From Liolophura sinensis (Eukaryota; Mollusca; Polyplacophora; Chitonida; Chitonidae): DNA of 64,000 nucleotides. The position numbers and the translations under genes are program-made. Of this stretch, positions 48,621 through 62,400 are shown in pieces. Within the stretch, counting starts at the first letter, position 1. Every line of letters starts with the position of its first letter. The DNA is taken from positions 19,627,764 through 19,691,763 of the forward strand of contig NC_088306.1 in the NCBI RefSeq assembly GCF_032854445.1, in the 5' to 3' direction. The notes below the pieces were generated by a model. It did no database searches. It was not told the origin of the DNA and worked only from the letters and a program-made list of their open reading frames with translations.

Positions 48621-49789
48621 TAACAACTATGTATATAAATATATGATTCTGTATGTTACTTATACGTCACGATTTGCTCACATATACAACATTTATCAGT
48701 TATTTCGGAAACAAAAACACGTGTCACTGAAAGATGAATGCAATACGTCCTTGTCAAGTATACACATGATATATATTTTTACCATGAAATATACTCATCA
48801 TTTTACATAATACATACGTAATATTGACCACAATTTTTCATTCAAACATCATATCTGAACATGATTGATGTTCACTCAATACACAGCATGTTATGGATAA
48901 CCAGTATTATTACCCATCTGATTAAAAATATTTTGGTATTTATTCAGCACTATTTATGCAAAATTATAATTATAATCATTGCTAAAAAAATATTATAGAA
49001 AATATCACCAAAATAAAATTGCATACATATAAGTACTTTCAGAATTGACTTATGCAATAACAATGAAAAATAATAATTATATGTATATATAAATTTTATT
49101 TGCGATTATAGTGTGCATATACATATTCTTACTTAACAATGAATACCTGAAGAATAAATTAGAGTTCCGTTTTATTCATTTTTTTATTCTTTAATTTATC
49201 TAAACAAGCTTTCTGTGCTAAAACTTGACTAAGTAATGAAAACTTAAAAATAATTACATGACAGTGGTAAACAAAAATCGTTAACTTTCGTATAATCAAG
49301 TATTCCCAAATCTCCTATAATATATACACAACGCTGCGACCAAAATAGCCGCACAGTGTTGTCTCCCTTGGAAATTTAAGCCTATAGCCTTTATTGTGGA
49401 ATGCGTTATCCCCAAGAGCGCTTTGCACTCATATAACCACGGTAATATCAATAGATTCTGCAACATTGCCAAATCAAGATAATGGTACAGGAAGTGAAAA
49501 AAGATCGCAATCTTTGCTTTTGTGAATATTTGATATTCATGGCGTCTATACAAAATTACTCCCGCGGATACTTCATGTGTTTTCCAAGGCTAGTAAACCG
49601 TGGACAGTGTCTCGTCCATTTTGTACATTTTGTCTAACGTGTTATTATATGGTGCTGGTAAAAATCACCTTAAAAGAGACCTCGTATCACACGAAAATAA
49701 CATACAGAGGTGCGAACTAGCATTTTCACACAGCCAACATAACATTTCAAAACGGAAACATGTCACATACTTGAAAAAATACAAAAATA

Positions 49790-50050
49790 CAGCGTAAGAT
49801 ACACATAGCGCAACATGCAAATACACAGCCCAACACACAAACCCGCAGTGCAACATACATACACGTAGCGCAACACACAAACCCGCAGCGCAACATACAT
49901 ACACTTAGCGCGACATACATACCGGCACAGCAATGTACATACACGTAGCGCATCATTCACACCCGCAGCGCAACATACATACACGTAGCGCAACATACAC
50001 ACCCGCAGCGCAACATACAAATACATAGCGCAACATACACACCCACATTC
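49790..50050. repeat. 18/36-bp minisatellite
   Basis: CATACACGTAGCGCAACATA + CACACCCGCAGCGCAA units, about seven. It lies 3' of the synthetase stop codon on the minus strand. Confidence 0.92.
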
Positions 50051-50165
50051 TGACATTTTAACTTTCACTGACATTTCTGACCTGCACTGCCATTTCTAAG
50101 CGCCAGTATGACATTTCTGACTTACACTGATATTTCTGACCTCCACTGGACGACACGACTGATTT
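50040..50165. repeat. 22-bp tandem repeat
   Basis: TGACATTTCTGACCTCCACTG-type units, about five, in or near the synthetase 3' untranslated region. Confidence 0.8.
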
Positions 50166-50361
50166 CCACTGTATGTCCTCCAAAAAAGACGTCCTGGGCC
50201 ACTTCCACAAAACTTCGTAAATCATATTTCTGGTCACTTTTTTTTCGTAGAAACGAAAGTATTTTTTTACGTATAAGTATATACGTATCCACTATACCAC
50301 AAATACTAGTATCACCCAATACTGAGTCTGACTAACAAATCCGTCAGATCTAACGTCCAGT

Positions 50362-50430
50362 CTATGATATGTCTGAAGTAGAATCCGCAAACTTCGCCTT
50401 GATTGTCTCTTTCAACTTTTCCGTTGCGAC
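50362..50430 (-). CDS. Synthetase terminal exon
   Basis: Acceptor TTCAG. Encodes VATEKLKETIKAKFADSTSD and the stop. Confidence 0.9.
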   Translation of the reverse strand, partial: VATEKLKETIKAKFADSTSDIS

Positions 50431-53400
50431 CTGAACAAAAATAAAGAAACGAGAACAATTTCGTGCTATTTTTATTCTATGTTGAGTACAAGAGGATTTC
50501 ATTTGCATGGTATCTGATTAATTCAGTGTTCCAAGCTGTGTGATGTTATTTTTCATTAACACTGACCTTATGGATAAGTAGTCTCCCTTACATATTCAGA
50601 TTACGCGATAGGTGGATCCATTAAGCATACATGATTATGGCGGAAGGAAACCGGGTAGAGCCCGGGGAAACCCACGACCACCTGCAGGTGCCGACAGATA
50701 ACAACCACACATAAATACCACTGAAACATATACCCATATTATCTATAGCCCACCGACTGAAAGAATGCAAAAAGGGCGAATGTCAATATGAAATTAAAAC
50801 TGCACCGCTCATTTTTTTGTCTCATAAAAATTATGGAATATAAGGAGAATCACAGAATAATTACGCTGTAGTTTTATTTCAAGGTGGCGCATTAATTCGA
50901 TTTGATTTATCTCATAGTACTTTACATTGAAAACTACATTGAAAACTATCATATCTGAAGGCTAGATACCTTCTGATTACTTTTCCAGAAAGAATTTCTC
51001 ATCTAAAAGCTATAGTTTTCATATTTTTATGCTAAATCGTTTTCAGTGCCAATCTCACCAGGGTTAAATTCGCTTTATATTTACCTCCAGTACTCTAGTC
51101 ACGTGGCCAAAAAGTGTTTTGGTGATTGGCTCAGAGCAGGTATGACATCTATGCAAAACTATGAATACCATCACAGCTCTGTCCTGTTTCAGAACGCCTC
51201 TCAATATACTACTGCTGTCTGCAAGATAATGTGTCTGTCCCTTTCCTCAAGGTCCATTTCTGCATATGAGCTATGTCTGTTTATCGCTGTACGTGATCAC
51301 GAAAGGACAACAAACGTTCTTGCTGAGCCTCACCGCTTATGGTCGAGCTTGTTTTGAGTCTAGCTAATCGTTCTGTTATGGAAGCCTCGTTTTCACTAAA
51401 ATGGCGCTGGTACGATGGCGGCGCTCATAAGCGGTGAGGCTCAGCAAAGAGATTTGTCGTCCTTTTCTGATAACGGACAGCCTACAGCAATGACAAAATA
51501 TGGAATAGGGACAGACATATTATTTGGCCACCAGCATTACTATATTGAGGCCAACACGGGAAGCGCAGAGATGTTCAAGGTAAGCTTATGGAACAAGACA
51601 GGGCTATGATAATATACGTAATCACAGTCCTACGGAGCTAACGACCCTTTCACTCAACAACTAGTTCAGCTACGGACCAGTCCTAATTGGGTTATCCAAT
51701 GAAATCTCTCAGGTCATAACTTACCCGGTAATATATCACATGTTGTTTTTAAGTCCATGTTGCATGATCACGTGGCCTAAAGTCACTTAAGACGCTTATT
51801 TTATTTATATTTTGAAGCACTGCGTAAAACACCAATCAAATCAAATAAATAAATAAACAAACATTTTGAAGGCAATTTAAGAATTATCACCATGGATTCT
51901 ACCAATCAGGATGCTGCAGAACGGCCACATAGACGGCCATCGTAAGCCAGCTTTAAACACTTTTACTATTGTGAAAGTCAATTTTTGTCGAAGCCTACTT
52001 ACGAGAAGTCGACTAAATGACCTATCGCCGACAGACTTTACACGGCTACAGAAATTTTGTGAAACAGGTCTTTGGTCTCGTCTAAGCTAATCGGCTCCTG
52101 ACCAGAAAAGGCGCGGGTTCGAATCCAGCTATGTCGGATTTGGCTACAGCTTCAAGTAAACATGTTTATCGGATACTAGGCAAAGAGCTGTTGTGTACTT
52201 CGAAAAATATGGTTTTCTACTTGACGGCAGTTGTATAAGTGAAACCTTTTTTAATACATCGTTCAACACTTATAGGATAAATATCTGCATACCTTCTGTC
52301 TAGCTCCAGTCAATGGGAACGAATCCATGATGAAGTAGTACCTTGGACGGTCACGTGAAATTAACTGAAAAACAGGTTAGATAATTAGGCCACCTAGTCT
52401 CCTTGCACCAAATTGTGTCACAGTTCTTCGAATCTGATATTAGAGAAATTAAGCGAATAATACGGGTCGTGATGATAACAACAATGTACGTCTCAAAATA
52501 TGTGTCTTAAATAATTATTAGCTCTTTCATTAGTATATACCGGGTACATTAATATTCTTGATATCATCAGTGCAACATTATTGTTTGCAGGTAATTTTTT
52601 CAGACAGTTTTAATTAGAGAACCACGAACATAGAACAAGGTCTCATCCTCAAGCAAAAATTTCCTGTTTTTTCTTTCATTGTACTACATTAGGGTTTTTT
52701 TTTTCTTACCTTATCTACGCAGTATGTCTTTAATTCTGTCTCTTCTAGAGAAATTCCAGGTTTTGGGCTGAAATTAAAGAAAACGGGAACAAAAATATGT
52801 TTTGGAATGGTGTTAATTTATCCAATCCTTCTTTGCCATTTATGTAATTTAGCAATTCCATTGGTTAATGCTAGTTACCAATCGCGAGCCTCCAGTGCCG
52901 AGTGTGGTTAGGGTGCTAACCTAGCACACCAACCCACGAACCTCTCACGATCGTTATGAGTCTAACCTTATGCTGGCTTCCTCACCCAGACATACGTTGA
53001 AAGGTCTGCCAGCAACCTGTGGATGATCGCGGGTTTCCAAGTGGAGTTTGGCCGATTTCCTCACAATATAATGATGACAGCCGTTGTGTAAGTGAGATCG
53101 TAAAAGGGTGGCGTAAAACATAATTAAACAAACAAATTAGAGATCAATTTTACTCACTGCAACGGACAGTTTTAATGTATTTTTAACGTGACTTACTGAA
53201 AAAAGTTGACAATATAAATGCCCATGGCAGTAAATCTGATACAGCGACAAAAGTAGGAAAACTGAATATAGGAATATCTGATCACACACCAACGGAAGAA
53301 TACGGTTTGTGGATGCTAGAGTGGGTAGGGCGTTAATTAGTCCGTATTTTGATTTATTGATTTAGTTATTTATGTATTTGTTTCATTAATGTTTTATGCC

Positions 53401-56400
53401 GTGCTCAAGAATATTTAACTTATACGACAGCGGCAAGCACTGTGGTGGGAGGAAACCGAGAGCCCGGTGGAAATCCTCGACCATCCGCAGGTTGCTGGCA
53501 AATCTTCCCACATACGTCTGTATTTTGACTGAACATGAAATAACATACTAGCAATGGGTAGCATACTATGTTTACTTTGGCTTGTATGGGTTTACAGAGC
53601 ATATGTCTTACTTAGGATCCCTTATATCTTTTAAATCTTAAGATCTCTTCTATCTTAGCGGGGGCCTCCGTGGCTCAGTTGGTTAACGCGCTAGCACAGC
53701 CTAAAGACCCTGGAGTCTTTCATCAATGCAGTCGCTGTGAGTTCAAGTCCAGCCTATTCTGGCGGATGGTCGTGGGTTTCAACCGGGTAGAGTTTCCTCC
53801 CATCATAATGCTGGCCGCCGTCGTATAAGTGAAATATTCTTGAGTACGGCGTAAAACACCAATCAAATAAATAAATAAATATATCTTAGCGTTATCCAAT
53901 AAAAAAATTGCAATGGAAGCCATTGAAATTAATATGACCAGCCCCCTTGTGGCAAGATAACTCACACGACACACAGGCATATCGATTCCCCATCCTCATC
54001 ACCATACTGGACTCCAACAACCTGTGGTCAAGATTTCACTCAGTTACGTTCAGACTTGAGATAGAACAATTCACGATTAAATTTGTGGCGGCATTTGTCA
54101 TACACGATTTGTCTGTAAAAACACTTCGTTTATATTATTTCTTTTTGATTTTGCTTTTGTGGTGAGATCTTTTGACTTTTGGCTTATTTTACAATTTAAT
54201 GTTTTGAAATTTTACGCACAAATAGCTGTGTACTTAAAATGAAAGTCTGTGTCATATATTTTTGATGACTTTTCCAGTTTTAAAGATATTAGTAAAAGAA
54301 TATCAAAGTTTCGTTAACATTTTGAACTTTTGAAAGCTTGAATTTTGAATGATCACTCAGAAAAGTTGTAAGATGACTATTAAACCTAGTTACGTTGTGC
54401 AGGTTGCAGAAATTGCAACGTCGACGTCGCAGCGCGTCTTTAGGAAATTGAATTTCAGTGCAAGCAGTTGTAATTTAAATATAGTTATCATTATAGCTGT
54501 CTTCATTTACCTTCTTATCTACCAGTTTATGAACACTACTTCGCCTCATTACCTTTGCCTCCTTGACTTTCTCAAATTCCATGAAGAGTTTCTCAATATG
54601 TCCTGGATAAATCACATCTCCTTGGTATTTATACCGAATACAATCGGCCTTTCTTCCAATCAGAGTTATGTACCCTTGCGAATTCATCTTGCCGACATCA
54701 CTGGAGATAAGCAAACGTAAATATAGGAAATTATTAAGATTCCGTCTTTTCTCTGTAAAACAGCGACTATTGACTGTTCTCTGGAGGGACATTTTTTAAT
54801 TATTTATTCATTTATTTGATTACTGCTTGAAACATATTCCGATTGTCGTGGGTTTTCCCCGGGCTTTGTCCGATTTCCTCCCGCCATAATGTTTGCCGGC
54901 ATCGTATAAGTAAAATATTCTTGAGTACGACGTAAAGCATCAATCAAAAAAATAAATAAAACATATTACACGAGCTGTGCGTTCAATACCCGGTATTGCA
55001 CAGTTCTCTGCTCTTACTACTTGTGGCAAGAGGGGTTGGGGTGGAGTGGGGCGGTCGTATGAGCGCTCGTAGACGCCTGAGTGGCCCGTTGAGCTGCCTA
55101 ACCGTCCCTGCAGATCACTTGTCTTTCAACATGTGGGAAAAGTCTTGATTAGCCTGACTTTTGTACGAATACCAGTCCATTACAGTTCGGTTCTGATCCG
55201 TAAGCGGATCCAGGAATTGTTTAAACGGCCCTTCACATTCCGAGAGGGGACAAAAATGCAGTATCGTTCCTTTATCTTTACTGGGAAATGCGTACATTCC
55301 CATATATCGGAGGTTTGAAGTCTCGTAGTGCCTTGTATTATGTTGTTTCTGAAATGGGTTTTACGATATATTGGCTTGTAGCGTACCCTTTATGATTCAC
55401 GAGTGGCTTGATCGACTATGTTCTAATTTTTTATACAATTTTCAGTACTTTTTCAATCAGTCAATAAAAGGGAATGTAGTGATATTTCTCACCCTGAATG
55501 CACCCAGCCATTGCTGTCAAGCACTTCCCGTGTTCTCTCATCGTCGTTCAGATAGCGGAGAAATTGGCACGGTCCGCGCACCCAGATCTCTCCCATTTCC
55601 TCCACCGGAAGTGTTTGCCCACTCTCACCCACGACCTTTACTTCGTGATGTGCCAACGGGTAACCCACAGTGCGCATGTCCTTTCCCATGTTGCCCGGAG
55701 AAGTGCAGGCTATGGACAGGCACTCACTTTGTCCGAAGGCCACCTGTCAAGGGAAACAAAATAAACAACTGATGTTCAACTGAAATAATCCGTTGGGTTC
55801 AACAGTTGATGTTGAAACAATCCTGGTTAATTGACTGAAATAAGCCATGAAGGTGTTTCAGCGAAATAAACCATAGTGGCGCTTAACTAAAATGAACTAT
55901 GGCGGTTTTGATATCTGAAACGAAATAGGATATCGTAATAATTAAGGTTATTAGACATCCAGGTTAGCAATTATATAAAACAGAAAAAGTAAAAGAACTG
56001 GCCGATTCAAAAAGCCCTTTCTGACTTGAGTAAAAATTTAAAAACCCTGTGCCATACTTATTATTTTTTGCTGCTGGAAGGTGGAATTCTGACACATTTG
56101 TCTTCAGGTAACATTGATGAGGGGTACAGAATTTTAATTTCAAAAAAGTAAGCTTTGAGGCCGTCTTTCAAATTTTGACTTCAGATATGGCTTTATGGAA
56201 TCAGACTCTGGTTATATATACACACCCCAGAAAACAACGTATCCATGCAAACTTGTACAGAAAGAAATCATTAAGTAGGTTATGATGTGTATATATAGCC
56301 TGTTACATTTCTCTTTTAAAGGGAGATAGGTTACACAGTGATAAATCTACAATTTTTCCAGTCGTATAATTTTTCTGAAATAGGATGGTGTTTAATTGAA

Positions 56401-59400
56401 ATAAACCAAGATGTAATGAATTGAAATCAACCATATTGATATTTAGGTGAAATAAAACGTTATGGTGTTTAACTAAAAATGAAAAAAGTGATGTTGCTTA
56501 ATCGAATAAACAATATCAGAGCTTAACATAAACAAACATAATAGTGTTCAACTGAAATAAACCCAAACTGAAATTAAATATTTGCTGACTGACCCATCTT
56601 TTGCTTCAGTGACTCAGAAAATCATTGTTTCACTTAGTTATAGTAAAAGAGCGCATCTTTTGAGAAAGCATAGTTTCTGTCTTTAAATGAAACTTAACTG
56701 CAAATTATTTTTCAACTTACAACTGTTTCTGGAAATAGCTCTAGCAGTTTGAGCCGGGTCTCTGGGGAAATGGCCTGGGCAACCAATGTTACTAGATGTG
56801 TGAGGAGTAGACAAATGAACAACATCACGGACAAAATACAAAACTGCACTTTTTAAAAGAAATAAATACCTCCAATATCCGTAGAAATGACATATACATG
56901 ACTTTTTCCTAAAACAAATACGCATCCCTTAGTAAATGAAAAAATTAAACAACATCCGATAATCCTATTTAAATATACAAATATACAAATTACAACAACA
57001 CAGACACACAATTTATATTAAAAAAAACACACCTTGTATACTTGTAACAGAAAAACATACATCAATTCGGTATTTGATACAAGATACAAATACAGATTAT
57101 CACGTGTCTGATAAGACAGACAATAATACACCTGCACCCACTGATAGCAAGCTTGTGTAATCAATAATAGGTATTGTGTATTCGAATGTTTTTCTACCAA
57201 GTTGAAAGTAAAGAAAAAATATAGTTCCTTCGTAGACGTTTTTGGGGAAAAACAGAGCCAAGCAATTCTAGCCTTTTCTAACCACTAAACCATGCATTAA
57301 AGACTTCGTCAGCTGTGACACAAAGCTAGTCAGTACTCCCAAACTATTCGATGAGTGTTACATAATTTCTTCATTTTGTATTCCTGTGTCACAGGTCCAT
57401 AAAACTTACCTCCTCTCAAGCTGGATGTGTCGTATTCCTCGAATTCGGGAGAATTTACCATGTTTAATATCTGGAAAGGGTAAGCCCCGGGTCTGGTAAT
57501 CCTGAAATCGTAACACGTAGCGAGAATAAGAACATTATGTCTTTAAAAAACTAAATGTACTTAACTAAAATATATAATTGTAAATATTTCAGTGATATCT
57601 AACAAGGCAATGTGTTTTACTTAATAGGCATAGCCATAGCAATTAGGTAGTTAATGTAGTGGAGAAACCACGAGGAACGGTTGATTCTCCTGCTTAAAAG
57701 TGTTTGTATTAATGTAACTGTGATATCGTCATAGTTTGCCACGTGCATTTGTTTACATCATAGCACATGTGTATACATCACATGATCAGCTCCCCTATAT
57801 TAATATTCATGACGTTGCAGCATAGCCATTCGCTAATATTACATAAGTAACATACTGCGGGACTGCTCAAGGTGATGGAAGTGAGTTGAATAGAGTGACT
57901 GTCTGAATGGAGACGCTGTTTCGAGTCTTTTATTTATTTATACTTTCTTACGTCAAAAGACGGTAATATAAAATCGATTATTTTTCAAGAATGGCGCGGT
58001 GTCATTTCAAACAAATAAAAACGTTACATCACAATTAGTGTCAATGAATGCTCTTTCGTGCCGGCTCAGCCGCATTTATTTGCATAGTTGAAAAGAATAC
58101 GTAACATGGTCGATATTTCGTGACGGTGTTACATGAAATTTTAGTGCAAAAGCAATAGAGCTTTTAGCCAGTGGGGGGTTCAGTCGGTTGTACTCTATAA
58201 AGGTTACTACATGAGCGTACACTGGGTGTGTAATCATTATTCCTGACCCAGTGTAGTAATAGCGCAAATCCACCATCGTTTAATTTCTTTCAAATGTGAA
58301 TGACCTCTAGCACGCAGTAAAGTACAACAAAACAGATCAGCAAGTTTTTATTGACAGGTCATAATCCTACAAAGGCCGTTTATGACGTGGTGTTGGAATT
58401 TGTACTCTTACCTTGTATCATACACGCTCCAGAATTGGCAACAATATGATGTCATCGACAACAGCTGATAGCAAAGCAATTAAAGAAAACAGCAACAACA
58501 ACAACAAAACTACTGCCACATATAATGAGAAAATAGGTCGCACTTCTTCCGTACTGTGACAGCCACGGATTGGTAACTGCCTATGTTGTGACTGCTGTTA
58601 AATACAAGTTCTGTGTGAGTTTGCACTGTAGGTGATGCCTGATGACCGTTTGTCTCTTGCAAAGATTACTGCATTATGACGTCACAACAAACGTTTAGCC
58701 CGCCTAAAATAAGAAAGTGGTATTGTCTTCCCTGATAGCTCAATGGATTATTGGTGTGTTATGGAGCCTTGTGTGTGTGCGTGGGTTCGAGCCCCGCTCT
58801 ACCCTATACCAAACAAAGGCGCATACATGTGGTACATGTTGTCACCACTCAAACCACAAATTCCCAGGTGTGGATTCTTGAAAAATAATCAAGCGCTCAT
58901 ACAATAGTGTGACGTCACAGCAAACGTTTAAGGGTGGACAAAACCTCAGGATCCCGCCTTTCTCCGTGTGTTGTCGACAAAAGTCCCGATTCAAAAACCA
59001 CAGTCAATTAAATTAGCGAAAGCTGGATTCGAGCCTGTGACCTCCGCGGTCTAAACCCAATAGACTGCGGGCAGAACAATGCGTTAGCGGACTGAAACAG
59101 GAATAGCGTCCAAAGAGTTAATACTTTTGACTCTGAGTTTTCATTCCACTCCTGTTTAATGCTGTGAAGGTTGCTTATATCTTTTTAGATTGTATCACTT
59201 TCTGACCAGCCTTATGGATTGAGTAACTCAGTAGAAATTCTGTGGAGCCCGCTGTCCGGTACTTGACAAACTAAAATCGGCCGATCTAGCGACAGAGGGA
59301 GTCGAACATTTATTTATTTGTTTGATTGGTGTTTTTCGCCGTACTCAACAACATTTCACTTATACGACGGCGGCCAGCATCATGGTGGAAAGAAAACGGA

Positions 59401-62400
59401 CAGAGCCCGGGGAAACCCACGAGCATCCGCAGGTTGCTGTCAAACCTTCCTACGTACGGCTGGAGAGGAGGCCAGCATGAGCTGGACTTGAGCTCACAGC
59501 GACCGCATTAACGAGAGGTTCCTGGGTCATTTGGCTGCGCTGGCGCGCTAACCAACTGAGCCACTGAGGCCCCCGGGAGTGGAACACGTAACTTCATTGA
59601 ATTGTCACAGGGGGGTGGGGGGGGGGGGGGGGGGGAACGTGGGATACAAATGATTACAGCATAAATAGTAAGACTAGAGCAGACTAGTGTAATGGTAACA
59701 GGAGAAATCGGGTTTCTAGTCTCACCTCAGATACGGTTTTATTCTAACTTCACGCAAATGCACAAAAACCAGCAAATGCATACACCCCCTAACACTATTA
59801 TGGACGACTTAAATCAAACTGGGGTAAACAAAAATGTGCAATAATGTTCATTGCAAGTCACGGTCTAGATTGACTCAAAATGCTGTGAAAATCCATGTAA
59901 AGGGGACAAAGTTTCGAGGATGCTTAGTCCATCAGCAGAAGACTGATTTACGTAGGTACACAAGTATACAAAGAAAAGACGGTATAGCATGGGGAGTAAA
60001 ACCAGAACAGCGACGACGATGTGGTAGTTCCCAAATGGTCACACGTTCACGTTTTGCCAGTTCAACTCAGATAGGGTTTTAATCTAAATGTTCACGTAAA
60101 TACACTAATAATCAGTGGGAACTGAAAACCCCTCTAGCAGTGTACAACAAAAGTCACTTTTCGCCTCTACAAAGATGGATCAAATGTTAAAATTGTATTG
60201 ACCGTTTGTCTCTTGCAAAGATTACTGCATTATGACGTCACAACAAACGTTTAGCCGCCTTAAATAAGAAAGTGGTATTGTCTTCCCTGATAGCTCAATG
60301 GATTATTGGTGTGTTTTGGAGCCTTGTGTATATCTGCTTTGGGGTTAAAGTCGTACTTTCGATGTGATTGTTAAATGGTGACGACTATACAGCATTTGAA
60401 GTCATTCTAGACCAGTGAAAGTCTAACAAATTGCAATGAACATCACTGCATTCTTTCCCTACGTCTACTTAAGCCATGATTCTAGGGGCGTGTAAATTGC
60501 TACTATTTATGCAGTTACTTGAGCAGAATAAAAACCTGAATGAGGTAAACTGACAAGAAGCCGTATTTCACCGGATACGTTTTTAATTATATTAACAATA
60601 TTTCAGTCATATGAAAACGTGGTATCATTGGGTGCGCGTACCAGGGCGAGTCAATGCCACCAAAATTGTTGCCACTGAAGTATCGTGACAAAGACACCAG
60701 ACATGACACCCCATCCACTCACATTATAACGACACCTTGCCAACCAGTGCTGTTTCCTTGCTTAACACCTCTCAGTGCCGAGGGTCAAGCAAAGCAGCAA
60801 CAAGTACTAATTTTAAAGTCTTTGGTTTGTCACGACCTGGTTTTAATTCCTGGCCTCCCCCTCCCCCCCCCCCCGCCACATCAAGGCAGGCACTCTAACC
60901 AGTAGCCACCGAAGAGGTGTACTTGCCTGTAATCCTGAATGCTTTGTAATAGCGGCACCATGCAACTGTTCGAGAAATTCACGCATTGTGGAAAAACAAT
61001 CCCAACACTTCCCACTCTCCACTGACTAATCATTTCTATCGTTCCAAGCGAGGCCATGACGTCATCATTTACGGGATTTATGTAACCCATGACTTCTTGC
61101 TGAAAGGCCCAAAAGAGCAAATGTCAGTTCTCATTAGTTTATCATACTAAACGTTTAATTTTAGATCGCAACCATACCGCTGAACTACTGGAAATGCAAC
61201 GTTAAATTCGTTGGTTTATCTACAATGCATAATAGAGAATTACATTTATTTAGTCATTAGCTGATTGTTGTTTGAAGCCATTCTTAGGAATCGTTCACTT
61301 ATACGATGGCGGTCAGTTTTATGAATGGGAAGTGCATGCCCGGGATAAAGCACTAACCATTGGCAATATAATAAGGAACTTTCTCACACGTGGCAATCTT
61401 GAGTTCAAGCGACGTTTTTCTTGTTACTGAAGAACATGCTGTGGGTTAGCTACCTTTAACTGCTGGAGTACGTGGGGAGGTCTGCCTGTAAACCTGCGGA
61501 TGATCGTGGGCTTCCCCCGGACTGTGCCCGTTTCTTTCCACCATAATGCTGGCCGCCGTCGTATAAGTGAAATATTTTTGAGTACGGCGTAAAACGCCAA
61601 TCTGATAAATAAATAAATATTTAACTGCTGGCCATGGACCTCTCACCGTAGGGTTACAAAAATAGAAAGTGATTTTAGTCAGTGAGGATGAGAAGAACAT
61701 CCGGTTTTGCAGACAGCAAAGTGAGATAAACTACCCACCTTTCCCTGTGCCCGGCGGGCCACACAAATAATGGAGAAGTTGACAACAGCGTACTGACTCA
61801 GGCACACCATCTTTGTGTCACCTGTGGAACCCTGAAAGAGGAAACAGTACCGCTGTTCACATATGTTATAGTTCTAACACTTTTTTCCTCCCAGAAAAAG
61901 ACATTTGTATGTTATAAACCCGTTACAACGATCTTGAAGAGAGATAGGAATCTTCTTCACGTCTTTCCTTAAAATTTAGGAAATTTAAGCCTTCCTTTAA
62001 ATTTAAAACACTAGTCAAATTTTGGAAGACGATATAGCGCGACAATAACATGAACTGGGTATAAATGGAACAAAAGAAATACTATCACAACTGCATATCA
62101 CAGATGTTAAAGTATTACTGCAAGCGTCATTACAGTTGCAAAATTACCGTTTAAAAATATCGTTTGTTCACAAATATCGACAGCGTGGCAATGCTTTGCA
62201 AAAGCACCGTCACTTTTAAATACTACCCTGTGCTCCAGGGCCGGGGTGTAAGACTTAAGGGTGTGACATGGGTGCTTAATGACGAGTCCAAGATAGAGTA
62301 ACGCTCTCTGATGAACGGTCAAGGGCACTTATATGGGTACTTAGTGATGTGGTCGGGACATAGGCGCCATCATCTGGGGACACTCTCCGATTCACGGCCA

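Noticed and set aside
54349-54720. Plus-strand 123-codon frame
   Set aside because: Antisense shadow of the synthetase hinge exon, whose minus-strand motifs are clear.
58735-58805. Functional tRNA gene
   Set aside because: A and B boxes are present but no convincing acceptor stem or anticodon arm; a second truncated copy nearby marks it as a repeat.
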